Shown here one piece after another: positions 19,025-28,084 of a stretch of DNA of 64,000 nucleotides. The notes under the pieces were generated by a model that saw nothing but the letters and a program-made list of their open reading frames with translations, did no database searches and was not told where the DNA came from. The stretch comes from Haliea sp964022665. Lineage in GTDB: Bacteria; Pseudomonadota; Gammaproteobacteria; Pseudomonadales; Halieaceae. Numbering within the stretch: the first letter of the stretch is position 1; each line of letters begins with the position of its first letter. Position numbers and translations under genes: made by a program. Location of the stretch: the NCBI GenBank assembly GCA_964022665.1, contig CAXIDF010000008.1, forward strand, positions 1 through 64,000, written 5' to 3'.

Positions 19025-19738
19025 CGAGTTACTTGCGCCACTTGCAGAAGCTTTGACTCGTACAAACACCGTTGCAGCATTAGCTTCGGCACGCCCCTGC
19101 GCAAATGCGTTGTCTCCAGCCTTGAGGCACATTTTTATGACTGTGCCGGCGACGAAGCACTGGAAATTGGGTTCGGGCGTTTCAAACTGGCCCGCAACCT
19201 GATAAACCGCAGCGGTGGCCGCTGGACTGGAGTAGACCCCAGACAACCCACCTCACGGCCAGCTCGACTCGGAACTGGTGGTCACGGGCTCGCCGATGCG
19301 CTGCCATTCGAAAACCAAACCTTTGATCGTGTGCTTGGGGTGCAGTCCATAGAGCACTGGGGACAGCGCGCGGGGTCGCAGCGTGAACCTGCACAGTATG
19401 AAGATTGCCTGCGCGAAATCGCGCGGGTGACCAAACCCGGAGCTCGCATTTATTTCGATGCGCCAATTCATTTACACGGCAATGAAACATTCATAATGGG
19501 TGACGTTGCAAAAATACGCGACATGTTTACAACTGCTTACTGGCGGGACGTCAATATCGAGCGCTGGCGAGAGAATCATACGCCGCTGGAACGTTACGAA
19601 CCATCGCACAAGGAATTCAGTGACTGGCCCATTGAGATTGTGAGCTATCCGGATAATGAAAGTAATGACATAAGACACAACGGCTTCATCTGGCTACTGG
19701 TAATAACGGCCTCGCGCAGCGAGGTGCCGGTCGAATAG
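19025..19738 (+). pseudogene. Class I SAM-dependent methyltransferase, start missing
   Basis: One frame is open for 237 codons after a TAA at 19022. It encodes a recognisable Rossmann methyltransferase: ALEIGFGRFKLARNLI (motif I, SAM binding), GGRWTGVDP (motif II acidic strand), DALPFENQTFDRVLGVQSIEHW (motif IV region) and LREIARVTKPGARIYFDAP. The frame has no ATG, GTG or TTG before GTG 19331, and starting there would remove motif I and the SAM pocket. The gene has therefore lost its 5' end by deletion or frameshift, or it uses a rare start (an ATT is present). The end, HNGFIWLLVITA, looks complete. Substrate unknown. Confidence 0.65.
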
Positions 19739-19857
19739 CTAGCGGGGCGGCATTTCAGCCGGGATGATTCGATAGAAAAAACCAGGACAATTCTCAGGCC
19801 AGTATTTTCGTATAAAAATCGCAGCCAAAAAGACGATAATATGAATGCATAGGGTCT

Positions 19858-19887
19858 TTGCGTTAATTAATGTGATTCGAATATACT
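19858..19887 (+). promoter_or_regulatory. Probable promoter of the H-NS-like gene
   Basis: TTGCGT (19858-19863) and TATACT (19882-19887) are 18 bp apart within an AT-rich 175-bp leader, which contrasts with the GC-rich genome. AT-rich promoter DNA would allow self-binding by an H-NS-type protein. The coding start is preceded by AGGAGA. Confidence 0.5.
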
Positions 19888-19915
19888 TACCGCATTATTA
19901 ATCAGGAGACTTCAA

Positions 19916-20341
19916 ATGAAAGTCAAACCATCGGCACTGGCGGTATTTGCAAAATCAAAAGTGAAAGCCAAGGCGGAAGCGCGTCGGCTCAGCCAGGAAG
20001 AACTGGAAAAACTTATCGCCTCCTTGAATGAAGCACTCAAGGCGGAAAAGGAAAAGACGAAAAAGAAACAGGAAAAAGATCGCGTTGCCACAATCCGCAA
20101 AGTGAATGATTTGTTGGCGGAAAGCGGCCTCAAGCCTGAAGACCTGAAAAAGAACGCGTCCACAGCACGCAAACGCAAGGCAACTGCAAAAAGCCGCAAA
20201 ACCGCCACAGTGCCCGCTAAATATCGCCTCGTTATTGACGGCAAGAAACATGAATGGACGGGCCGCGGTCGCACGCCGAAGGTGTTTCAAGCCTACTTTG
20301 ATGCCGGAAACTCAAGGGAAAGCTGCGCTATCAAAAGCTGA
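19916..20341 (+). CDS. H-NS-family nucleoid-associated protein
   Basis: A 141-residue DNA-binding protein. An N-terminal helical oligomerisation region (about 20-80, very Lys/Glu-rich) joins a basic linker (about 80-102) to the C-terminal H-NS DNA-binding domain (about 103-138). This contains KHEWTGRGRTPKVFQAYFD; the core WTGRGRTP matches the AT-hook-like loop that reads the minor groove of AT-rich DNA. The ATG has AGGAGA 6 nt upstream. H-NS proteins silence horizontally acquired AT-rich genes, and its setting in an AT-richer accessory stretch fits. It could equally be an acquired orphan copy. Confidence 0.88.
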   Translation: MKVKPSALAVFAKSKVKAKAEARRLSQEELEKLIASLNEALKAEKEKTKKKQEKDRVATIRKVNDLLAESGLKPEDLKKNASTARKRKATAKSRKTATVPAKYRLVIDGKKHEWTGRGRTPKVFQAYFDAGNSRESCAIKS

Positions 20342-20365
20342 TACACAGCGCCTAGCGCCCCGGGC

Positions 20366-21115
20366 GTGCTGGAGCTACTCCACTGCGACGAGTACCTCGT
20401 CGCAGTGAACAAGCCTTCCGGGCTGCTGGTACACCGCAGCCCCATCGATCGACACGAAACCCGCTTCGCCCTGCAGCTGCTACGCGATCAGCTGGGACAC
20501 AAGGTTTATCCCGTACACCGCCTCGACAAGCCCACATCGGGCGTATTGCTGTTTGCGCAAACACCCGCCGCCGCGCGCGCAATCGCGGAGCAGTTTGCCC
20601 AGCGTCGTGTGCACAAAACCTATGTTGCCATTGTGCGCGGTTGGTGCGCGCCAGAGGGAGTGGTTGAACATCCCCTGACGGAACAGCCGGCAGAAACCGG
20701 CTCGGACAAGTTTCCTTCACGCACTCAAGCGGCAACCACGCGGTTTCGCCGCCTGGCCAAAGCCGAACTGCCCATTGCCGTGGATCGCTATCCCTCCTCT
20801 CGCTATAGCCTCATAGAACTACAGCCGGTTACCGGGCGCAGGCACCAGTTGCGAAGGCATATGAAACACATCAGCCACCCGATTATCGGCGATGCCAACC
20901 ACGGGAAAGGCATACACAACCGATTTTTCCAGACACACTTCAACTGCCACAGGTTGCTACTGGCCTGCACGGCGCTGGAATTGCAGCATCCGGAACACGG
21001 TTCAACATTGCGCCTGCGCGCCCGGCCTGGCGCTGATTTCGAGGCGACGGCCATGGCACTAGGCTGGCAACACGAACTGGAGAACGCGCTGGCCGATCTC
21101 GCTAGAGGACCATGA
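20366..21115 (+). CDS. truC: tRNA pseudouridine(65) synthase TruC
   Basis: A 249-residue RluA-type pseudouridine synthase that converts U65 in some tRNAs. The catalytic aspartate lies in VHRLDKPTSGVLLFA (about residues 50-64). The family-typical ITGRRHQLR-like motif (VTGRRHQLRRHMKHISHPIIGD) and GIHNRFF support TruC over other RluA-family members. There is no S4 domain. The start is GTG at 20366, 24 bp after the H-NS-like gene. The 3' end overlaps the convergent SDR gene by 14 bp. Confidence 0.88.
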   Translation: MLELLHCDEYLVAVNKPSGLLVHRSPIDRHETRFALQLLRDQLGHKVYPVHRLDKPTSGVLLFAQTPAAARAIAEQFAQRRVHKTYVAIVRGWCAPEGVVEHPLTEQPAETGSDKFPSRTQAATTRFRRLAKAELPIAVDRYPSSRYSLIELQPVTGRRHQLRRHMKHISHPIIGDANHGKGIHNRFFQTHFNCHRLLLACTALELQHPEHGSTLRLRARPGADFEATAMALGWQHELENALADLARGP

Positions 21116-21863
21116 AACCGCCATCTGTCACCAGCGTAGCACCGGTTGTAAACGCTGACATGTCACTGACGAGATACAGAAGCGGCCCCAAGATTTCCTC
21201 TGTCTCGGCCACCCGTTTTTGCAGGCACGCGTCTATAGCCCCCTGCAAGTACGCAGGATTCTGCGCGGCGCTGTCGAATAGATCCGAGTGATAGTTTCCC
21301 GGAGCCAGGTTGTTGACGCGAATCTTCAAAGGCGCCCACTCCGCCGCCATCACTTTGGTCATGGCCTGCAGTGCGGCTTTCGTGGCTGCGTAAAACCCCA
21401 TGTTGGCCGGAGGTTTTAGCGCTGCCACCGAAATCACATTAACGACCACGCCTCCACCCTGTTCGGCCATGTGCGGCGCCAACCGCGAAGCCAGATACCA
21501 GGGCCCCATTGTGTTGACGTCGAACATCTTCTGGAAAAGCTCGGGGCTCAGCTCGCCCAGACCACCCCAGGCCGGGCTGATGCCGGCGTTATTAATCAGT
21601 ATATCCACCCGTCCGTAGTGCCCGAGGGCACCCTCGATCAACGCATCCAGCTCCTCTGTACGGCCGGTGTGAGCGGCGATGGGGAATGCACTCCCCCCCG
21701 CCGCTTCTATCTCAGCGACCACAGATTCGCAGGCATCCAACTTGCGGCTCGCCACAACCACAGCGGCGCCCGCAGCTGCGAGGCCGATGGACATGGCGCG
21801 CCCAAGACCTCGGCTACCCCCGGTTACCAGGGCCACCTTGCCCGTTAAATCGATCTGCTGCAT
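21102..21863 (-). CDS. SDR-family oxidoreductase
   Basis: A 253-residue short-chain dehydrogenase with an NAD(P)-binding Rossmann fold. TGGSRGLGRAM (about 13-23) is the glycine motif and NNAG the structural motif. The catalytic tetrad includes Ser in NVISVAAL and YAATK. The start ATG (21863) is chosen because GGGGAG lies 7 nt upstream; the frame extends 5 codons further. The C-terminus (GGFMVL) is typical of classical SDRs. The substrate is not evident. Neighbours (truC, a small periplasmic gene) give no pathway. Confidence 0.85.
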   Translation of the reverse strand: MQQIDLTGKVALVTGGSRGLGRAMSIGLAAAGAAVVVASRKLDACESVVAEIEAAGGSAFPIAAHTGRTEELDALIEGALGHYGRVDILINNAGISPAWGGLGELSPELFQKMFDVNTMGPWYLASRLAPHMAEQGGGVVVNVISVAALKPPANMGFYAATKAALQAMTKVMAAEWAPLKIRVNNLAPGNYHSDLFDSAAQNPAYLQGAIDACLQKRVAETEEILGPLLYLVSDMSAFTTGATLVTDGGFMVL

Positions 21864-21940
21864 ACGCGACTCCCCCACTGATTTTTCACAGTGTAGCCTG
21901 CCCGCTGCCCGCTGCGCGAGGTCAGCGGGGAGTACGCCTA

Positions 21941-22267
21941 CTAAGGCTGCATGCTGACCGGATTTTCTCCGTGGAACTCACCCAATTGCAGTGCAACGCC
22001 GTCGCGATCCAGAAACCGGGGCCCACGCTCATCCACCAGGCAGTGCACGATAAACCGTTCACCCTCACCGGGAATGACAACAAGGCGTAGTTGATCCGGA
22101 CCGCGGCGACGTTTGATGCCCACTAGCTTGGTGCGGCCTTCAGCACCCAGCGCCGCCTCAACCCCCGCCTTGCACTCGGCGAGGTCGTCGCTGTTATCCG
22201 ACGCCAATGCGGCACCCGTCAGACCCATCAATGTGCAACTCAGTACCAAAGCATTGAATGTTTTCAT
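21941..22267 (-). CDS. Small periplasmic protein of unknown function
   Basis: A 108-residue protein starting MKTFNALVLSCTLMGL, with AGGGAGA upstream of the chosen ATG. A signal peptide is probably cleaved after GAALA (about residue 22). The mature protein has two cysteines (LAECKAG and IVHCLVD), so one disulfide is likely. It also has a basic strand-rich segment, LVGIKRRRGPDQLRLVV. No family is recognised. It stands alone, with 180 bp to the divergent DUF502 gene. Confidence 0.7.
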   Translation of the reverse strand: MKTFNALVLSCTLMGLTGAALASDNSDDLAECKAGVEAALGAEGRTKLVGIKRRRGPDQLRLVVIPGEGERFIVHCLVDERGPRFLDRDGVALQLGEFHGENPVSMQP

Positions 22268-22447
22268 AACACGCTCTCCCTGTAGGTAACGAGACTCAGA
22301 ATAACCCTGACCGTATTTGATGGAAGTGGCCAATTCTGATCGTATTCGCTGCATTTCTGGATAGGCCAGGCACGCGGCGTGTACCGCTCGCAGTAACCGT
22401 GTACGCTACCTGCGTGTTCTCAGCCTCGTAGCAACCGAAGGATACCC

Positions 22448-23038
22448 ATGAAACGTCTCGTCTCACTCACGCTGCAGGGGCTGGTGGCCGTACTCCCCGT
22501 CGCGCTGACTATTTACCTGGTGTACTGGTTACTGTTGACGCTGGAAACCATGACCGGTGCGGCACTGCGCGCAATCCTGCCTGAGGACTGGTACTTTCAG
22601 GGCCTCGGGCTGATTTCCGGCCTGATTCTGCTGATGTTGATTGGGCTGCTGGTAAACGCCTACGTGGTTCGCCACCTGCTGCGCCTGGGGGACACGCTGC
22701 TGAGCAGGATTCCACTGGTCAAATCGGTTCACGGGGCCATTCAGGACGTACTGCGCGCATTCAGCATCGCCAACAAGCAGCAGGCGGACTCTGTAGTGAT
22801 GGTAACCGTTGGCGACAACATGCGACTGCTGGGATTTGTGACCTCGCGGGAGCCGAGCACACGGCTGCGCGGCGCAGTGGATGAATCAGTGGTCGGTGTT
22901 TATTTGCCCATGAGCTACCAGTTGGGGGGATATACCGTCTATCTGCCGGCGAGCCAGCTTGAGTCCGTCGATCTCAGCGTTGAGGAAGCAATGCGCATCG
23001 CGGTCACCGGGGGCATCCAGAACCCGAAGTCGAGCTGA
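22448..23038 (+). CDS. DUF502-family membrane protein
   Basis: A 196-residue inner-membrane protein with two transmembrane helices (about 8-32 and 52-76), followed by a soluble domain. That domain includes SRIPLVKSVHGAIQDV and GVYLPMSYQLGGYTVYLP, the latter near the conserved PTTPNPTSG-like segment of the family. GAAGGAT precedes the ATG. DUF502 proteins are widespread but their biochemical role is unsettled. The gene is divergent from the small periplasmic gene and convergent with the LysR regulator (9-bp gap). Confidence 0.88.
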   Translation: MKRLVSLTLQGLVAVLPVALTIYLVYWLLLTLETMTGAALRAILPEDWYFQGLGLISGLILLMLIGLLVNAYVVRHLLRLGDTLLSRIPLVKSVHGAIQDVLRAFSIANKQQADSVVMVTVGDNMRLLGFVTSREPSTRLRGAVDESVVGVYLPMSYQLGGYTVYLPASQLESVDLSVEEAMRIAVTGGIQNPKSS

Positions 23039-23047
23039 CAGGCAGCG

Positions 23048-23923
23048 TCAGCGGGTATCCAGCTGCGCTGCCACCTTGGCGAACTCTTCAGCGATAACTT
23101 CTCTCAGCACCCGAAACCGTGCGCTCAAACGCAGGTCGCGATGCGTTAACACCCACACGTTTGACTGATGTACAACAGGAGCATCGGGAACCCGCACCAG
23201 CTCCGGGTCACCAAAGGCCAGAAAACAGGGCATGAAGACCAGCCCCATGCGGCTGCGCGCAGCCATCTGCATGAGGTTGAGATCGCTGATGGCATGCCGC
23301 ACAGGCAGGTGCTCGAAGCCGCTTTCACGCAACCAGTCCTCGCGCTGGCCCTGGGGGTAGCGCCCCACCCAGGTCAGGTGCGACACATCGTGCGGCGCAT
23401 CCTCGCGCAGCAGTGCTCGGTGTACGTAAGTGGAGGCACTGAGCGGGCACAAATTGCGACCGATCAGAGTGTCAGGCGGCCGGGCGCCTGCAGGCAATAC
23501 ACGCACCGCGATGTCCGCTTCGCGTCGACTGAGGTCGAGGGCGAGGTTGCTGGGCATGAGCTCGAGCTCAATACCCGGGTAATCCTCCGCAAAGCGGGCC
23601 AGGCGAGTGAGCAGAAACTCCACACGATCCGGCATGGTGAGGCGGATGCTGCCCTGCAGCTGTTGGTCGGTGCCCGTGATACGACGCTCGGCCGCCAGCA
23701 TAAGCTCTTCAACGTGCTCCGCCGCTGGCATCAGCTCTTCCGCCGCTGCCGTCATCCGGTAGCCATCAGGGGTGCGATCGAAGAGGCGCGTGTGCAAGGT
23801 GCTTTCCAGGTCGTCGAGGCGACGCGTTATCGTCGAGTTGCTTACCCCCAAGAGCTGGGCTGCCCCGCGCGCAGAGCCCCGACGACCCAACGCCAGTAGC
23901 ACCTTCATGTCATCCCAGTTCAC
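23048..23923 (-). CDS. LysR-family transcriptional regulator
   Basis: A 291-residue regulator with an N-terminal winged helix-turn-helix (about 1-60, GRRGSARGAAQLLGVSNSTITRRLDDLE) and a C-terminal substrate-binding-like effector domain (about 88-290). The start is GTG, 6 nt after GGAGA. LysR proteins usually control a divergent neighbour, but here the upstream side leads to a same-strand DHH phosphoesterase gene only 61 bp away. The target is therefore unclear. Confidence 0.9.
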   Translation of the reverse strand: MNWDDMKVLLALGRRGSARGAAQLLGVSNSTITRRLDDLESTLHTRLFDRTPDGYRMTAAAEELMPAAEHVEELMLAAERRITGTDQQLQGSIRLTMPDRVEFLLTRLARFAEDYPGIELELMPSNLALDLSRREADIAVRVLPAGARPPDTLIGRNLCPLSASTYVHRALLREDAPHDVSHLTWVGRYPQGQREDWLRESGFEHLPVRHAISDLNLMQMAARSRMGLVFMPCFLAFGDPELVRVPDAPVVHQSNVWVLTHRDLRLSARFRVLREVIAEEFAKVAAQLDTR

Positions 23924-23984
23924 TCTGCTTCTCCCTGCAAGACCGCTTCCGCGGCCTGCGGTCAGCCACTTGGGAGCTGAGCGT

Positions 23985-24941
23985 CTACGCGTAGAACGCC
24001 GCGATACGCTCGATAAAAGCCTGCAGCTGATCCGCTGGCAAAGCGTTTATACCCGCCGCCGCAGCGCGACCGCCACCCGTGGGAAATTCCCGGCACAGTG
24101 CATCCGCACCGGTCTTGTTGTTCAGAGGCGCGCGCACACTGACCAGATAATCTCCCTCTTTTCGCGCTGTCACCACGGCGTGTGCTCGCGCCGGATCCTG
24201 GTTGGCCAGGTCGTTGCCAAAAACGCCACTCACCCGCCGCGCCCAGGCCGCGTCGGGCAATTGGTACACTGCTGCACTCTCTCCACGGTGAATGGGCTCA
24301 AGCGCCGCCGCTGCCGCCATGTCTTCCCGGTACCCCGTTTCGAGGCGTTCGAAGTGGCCGCGTTCCGCGTCCATGAACTGGAACGGGTCATCGTGCCTTG
24401 CGAGCAGCTGGTACAGCTCCGCAGGGGCGAAATGCAGGTCCTCCAGGGCCGGGCCATAACCGTTGTAGTTGATATAGATACCCAGATCTTCTAGGGCCTG
24501 CACCTGCGCGGCAGACAAACCCAGAGTCTTCGCCAGCCGTTGCGCGGAATCGCGCAGGTTATCGCCAAAGGCACCGGTCACGGCCCAGGCAGTATATGCC
24601 CCCTGTAGCCGGCCGTTGATCAGCAGACTGGTGCACACATCGGGTGCGGGATTGATCAAGGTCTCGAGCTGCGGGCTGGCGGGGATCTCTCCGGCAAAGT
24701 GGTGATCGCAATAGAACACATCGGCACCGGCAGCAAGCAGGCGCTGCAGATCGGTGCGATTCTTGTCCAGTGAGATATCCAGCACGGTCACGCGGTCGCC
24801 GCGCCCAGCCTCAACCTGCTGCAGCAGGGCGATGTCGCGCTTGACACCGGTTACCAGTACAGCGTCGACAGGTTCCGCGCGACGCAGTTGCACCAGCGCA
24901 CACAGGCCATCCGCATCGCCGTTAAAGACGTCATAGTTCAT
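23985..24941 (-). CDS. DHH-family phosphoesterase, function unknown
   Basis: A 318-residue protein with the metal-binding N-terminal motif FNGDADGLCAL (about 6-16) and FYCDHHF (about 76-82), the DHH signature of manganese-dependent phosphoesterases. Its C-terminal part has a DHHA1-like ending with FPTGGGRAAAAGIN, a GGGH-like substrate-binding loop in which Arg replaces the usual His. Relatives hydrolyse oligoribonucleotides, polyphosphate or cyclic dinucleotides; the substrate here is not determinable. AAGGAAT precedes the ATG. It lies 21 bp after the WbpM-like gene and is probably in its transcript. Confidence 0.8.
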   Translation of the reverse strand: MNYDVFNGDADGLCALVQLRRAEPVDAVLVTGVKRDIALLQQVEAGRGDRVTVLDISLDKNRTDLQRLLAAGADVFYCDHHFAGEIPASPQLETLINPAPDVCTSLLINGRLQGAYTAWAVTGAFGDNLRDSAQRLAKTLGLSAAQVQALEDLGIYINYNGYGPALEDLHFAPAELYQLLARHDDPFQFMDAERGHFERLETGYREDMAAAAALEPIHRGESAAVYQLPDAAWARRVSGVFGNDLANQDPARAHAVVTARKEGDYLVSVRAPLNNKTGADALCREFPTGGGRAAAAGINALPADQLQAFIERIAAFYA

Positions 24942-24962
24942 TCTGATTCCTTCCGGCTGAGA

Positions 24963-27005
24963 TCAGGACTTGTCGGGGAACAGTTCCTGAACGTTAGACG
25001 AACCGACGGCGGCCGGTTTTTGCTTGGGCTTGGCAAGCGTGGGACGCCCGGCCATGCCCTGCTTGCGCCAGACATGGTCGTAGCGCACTTCGTTTAAATT
25101 AAACCCGCTCACAGCGGCGTTCAGGATCGAGGTAATACCGGCACAATCCATCGTATCGCAGTAATGCATGAGCTCGGTCAGCAAGCGGTGAATCTGATTG
25201 TAGGAGAGACACTCTTCCTCCGCGCGCATGATCATGGGGTGCCCGGTGCCGGTCACATTGCTGCCGAGCAAAAGCTCCTCACGCAACTTCTCCCCAGGGC
25301 GCAAACCGATAAACTCGATCTGGATATGGTCGTGTGCGTGGCTGTCGTGCTGCATTTCGTAGCCGCTGAGGCGAATCATACGCCGCGCGAGATCCACAAT
25401 CCGCACCGGCTCGCCCATATCCAGTACGAACACGTCGCCGCCAGTGCCCATTGCACCGGCCTGTAACACAAGCTGCGCGGCTTCCTGAATGCTCATGAAA
25501 TAGCGCGAGACTTCGGGGTGGGTGACGGTTACCGGGCCACCGCCCTCAATCTGCTCGCGAAAAAGCGGGACCACAGAACCGGAGGAACCCAGCACATTGC
25601 CGAATCGCACCATGCAGAAGCGGGTACCGGAGTCGCGTTGTGCGAGCCCCTGCAACACCATTTCCGCAAAGCGCTTCGAAGCACCCATGATATTGGTAGG
25701 CCGCACGGCTTTGTCGGTGGAAACCAGTACGAAAGTCTCCACCCCGGCCTTGCGCGCAGCTTCCGCCGCGTACCAGGTGCCGAACACATTGTTGGCCACA
25801 CCCTCGGCAACGTTATATTCAACCATGGGTACATGTTTGTAGGCCGCGGCGTGATAGACCGTTTGAACGGCAAAGGTGCGGTACACCGTTTCCAGCCGAC
25901 GCTGGTCCTGCACGGACCCCAGCAATGCGATGACCTCGACCCCGGAACCGAGCGCCTGTCCCATCTCGCGCAGCTCGCGCTCAATGCGGTACAACGCGTA
26001 CTCGGAGTTATCCAGCAGGACAAGCTCTCGAGGGCCAGAAGTCAGTATCTGACGGCACAGCTCCGAACCGATAGAACCACCCGCACCGGTAACCATCACT
26101 ACCTTGTCGGTGATACAGCGGTCGATCAGCTCGGGGTGCGGCGGCACCGGGTCGCGCCCGAGCAGGTCATCGAGATCGATATCCTGGATCTGATTGACGC
26201 TCGCACGACCTGCGACAAGTTCATTGATCTTCGGCACGGTGCGCACATGCACCGGCAGCCCGACCAGCGAGTTAATGATTTCCCGGCGCCGCTCCGGCGA
26301 AGCCGCTGGAATGGCGAGCAACACCTGGGTGATATCGTGCTCCCCTATAAGCCGCTTGATCTCTTCGGGGCGCGCCACCTGCAGACCATTAATGACCGAG
26401 TGCTGCAGCCGCACATCATCGTCCACGAACACCACCGCCCGGTACTGGTCGCCATGGTGCAAGGCAGTCAACAATTGCCGCCCTGACTCACCCGCACCAT
26501 AAATGATGACGTTGCGCGACAGCGAGCGCAGCTTGGCCTGGTAATACGCGCGTACGGTCAGGCGCGTACCGCCAATTAGCAACAGGGCAATACCCCAATA
26601 GAAAAACGGCATGGTGCGCGGCACTTCAGCCTGCGCAACAAACACAGAAGCGGCAAGTATCAGCGTGGAATAAGTGACAGCGGTGATCACTGCCCAGATC
26701 GCCTGCTGGCCCATGAAGCGGATGACCGCTCGATAGAGGCCAAGACGCAAAAAGATAATGGCGCTGATCACCACGGTGATGACAGCACACGCTATTCCCG
26801 TTGTGTCCAGCGTGAACTCAGTGCTGCCGTGGCGAAGCGCTACCGCGGACCACATGGCCGCGCTGACAAACACCATATCGAGAGCGAGAAGAAGCGCCTG
26901 CTTGATATTCCGCGGCAGCTCTATGAGTTTCTCGAGTGCATCCCGCACGCTTCCAAGCACCCCGGAAATCGCTTGCAGCACACCATTGCCAAGCCGATTC
27001 AGCAA
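24963..27005 (-). CDS. WbpM/CapD-type membrane nucleotide-sugar 4,6-dehydratase
   Basis: A 680-residue inner-membrane enzyme. Four N-terminal transmembrane helices (about 35-145) and a first Rossmann-like domain lead into the catalytic domain (about 290-600). That domain has GAGGSIGSELC for NAD(P) binding and STDKAVRPTNIMGASKRFAE. The catalytic set reads Ser-Met-Lys rather than Ser-Tyr-Lys, as in P. aeruginosa WbpM, a UDP-GlcNAc 4,6-dehydratase feeding QuiNAc/FucNAc synthesis. The likely start is TTG (27005) just after GGAGGG; a GTG lies 8 codons further in. It follows the WbpL/WecA-like gene, reproducing the wbpL-wbpM order. Confidence 0.9.
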   Translation of the reverse strand: MLNRLGNGVLQAISGVLGSVRDALEKLIELPRNIKQALLLALDMVFVSAAMWSAVALRHGSTEFTLDTTGIACAVITVVISAIIFLRLGLYRAVIRFMGQQAIWAVITAVTYSTLILAASVFVAQAEVPRTMPFFYWGIALLLIGGTRLTVRAYYQAKLRSLSRNVIIYGAGESGRQLLTALHHGDQYRAVVFVDDDVRLQHSVINGLQVARPEEIKRLIGEHDITQVLLAIPAASPERRREIINSLVGLPVHVRTVPKINELVAGRASVNQIQDIDLDDLLGRDPVPPHPELIDRCITDKVVMVTGAGGSIGSELCRQILTSGPRELVLLDNSEYALYRIERELREMGQALGSGVEVIALLGSVQDQRRLETVYRTFAVQTVYHAAAYKHVPMVEYNVAEGVANNVFGTWYAAEAARKAGVETFVLVSTDKAVRPTNIMGASKRFAEMVLQGLAQRDSGTRFCMVRFGNVLGSSGSVVPLFREQIEGGGPVTVTHPEVSRYFMSIQEAAQLVLQAGAMGTGGDVFVLDMGEPVRIVDLARRMIRLSGYEMQHDSHAHDHIQIEFIGLRPGEKLREELLLGSNVTGTGHPMIMRAEEECLSYNQIHRLLTELMHYCDTMDCAGITSILNAAVSGFNLNEVRYDHVWRKQGMAGRPTLAKPKQKPAAVGSSNVQELFPDKS

Positions 27006-27082
27006 AATCCCTCCCGCTCCGGATAATCGTGACAGGCTCGCTTGAAGTGATTAAATGTGGCGCGAACCCGGAGACCCCGATG

Positions 27083-28084
27083 TTACGTCAATCGCTGCAA
27101 CTTCGCCATGCCGAGCAGGAGGGGAAGGTATGCCAAAATTACCAAGAAAAGCTGGAATTCAGGCCAGCGCCAAATCGTCCATGCCAGTGGGAAAAGCCAT
27201 AATGCATTCAGCGCCACAAGCAGGAAATCCACCGCGAGGTGAGAGCCCCAGTGGCGACTGAGACGCTGATAGGCATGATCTCGATGCGCCTCAAACACGC
27301 TTGCCCCTGCTCGCCAGCGCACCAGCAGGGTCCAGGTGGCGTCGGTGACAAAGGCAGCAAGTAAAACCAGCCAACACGCCAGTGGCAAGGTGCCGTAACT
27401 GGCTCCGATCACCGCAAGACCGCCGAGCAAAAAACCCAGGGGCACACTGCCCGCATCTCCCATGAACAGGCGAGCGGGCGGCCAGTTCCAGTAGAGAAAG
27501 CCCAGCTGGCTCAACGCCAGCAGCACACACATCAGGGCGAGTGTGACATCCCCGGCCAGCAGTGCCAGCAAGCTCCCTCCCATACCCGCAAGAAACGCCT
27601 GCAGGGTGGCCAGGCCATCAATACCGTCCATGAAATTGTACAGGTTGACCAGCCACAGGAGCGCCAACACTAATAGCGGCGCCTGTACCAAGAGGGGAAA
27701 CGGCAGCCCGATGAGCACATCGCTACCCGGAGCAGTGGCAAACACAGCAATGACGAGCAGCGCACAGACTGCGCAGTAGACGCCCAGCCGTAATCGCGCC
27801 GGCAGGTTGTAGCGATCATCCAGCAAGCCCACCAGCATCAGCAGCACCGCAAGCCCGAGCAATATACCGTACACCGATGGCCATACCACCCCGGCCTGCG
27901 CGGCCACCGCCGTGGCGAGCGCCAACGCCAGAATAATTCCCACACCGCCGCCGCTTGCCGTGGGCAGGCTGTGCGAGCTGCGCTGACCCGGGCTATCCAG
28001 CCATCGGCCGCGCCGCGCGAACTGCCGCCAGAGCGCACAGAGCAACGCGGCTGCGAGCGGTGCCGACAGCATGGCCGCAATCAC
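27083..28084 (-). CDS. WecA/WbpL-like undecaprenyl-phosphate glycosyltransferase
   Basis: A 333-residue polytopic membrane enzyme of the polyprenyl-phosphate N-acetylhexosamine-1-phosphate transferase family, starting O-antigen or similar glycans on undecaprenyl phosphate. About ten or eleven hydrophobic helices are visible. Signature motifs are LLDDRYNLPARLRLG, NLYNFMDGIDGLA, RLFMGDAGSVPLGF and EAHRDHAYQRL. The start is GTG at 28084, overlapping the stop of the epimerase gene (GTGA), with GGGGAA upstream. The open frame continues 61 codons further upstream, but those codons overlap the epimerase gene in another frame. Confidence 0.9.
   Translation of the reverse strand: MIAAMLSAPLAAALLCALWRQFARRGRWLDSPGQRSSHSLPTASGGGVGIILALALATAVAAQAGVVWPSVYGILLGLAVLLMLVGLLDDRYNLPARLRLGVYCAVCALLVIAVFATAPGSDVLIGLPFPLLVQAPLLVLALLWLVNLYNFMDGIDGLATLQAFLAGMGGSLLALLAGDVTLALMCVLLALSQLGFLYWNWPPARLFMGDAGSVPLGFLLGGLAVIGASYGTLPLACWLVLLAAFVTDATWTLLVRWRAGASVFEAHRDHAYQRLSRHWGSHLAVDFLLVALNALWLFPLAWTIWRWPEFQLFLVILAYLPLLLGMAKLQRLT

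Noticed and set aside
18974..19246. 90-codon minus-strand frame over the methyltransferase region
   Set aside because: It lies antisense to the clear methyltransferase motifs on the plus strand and has no domain or ribosome site.
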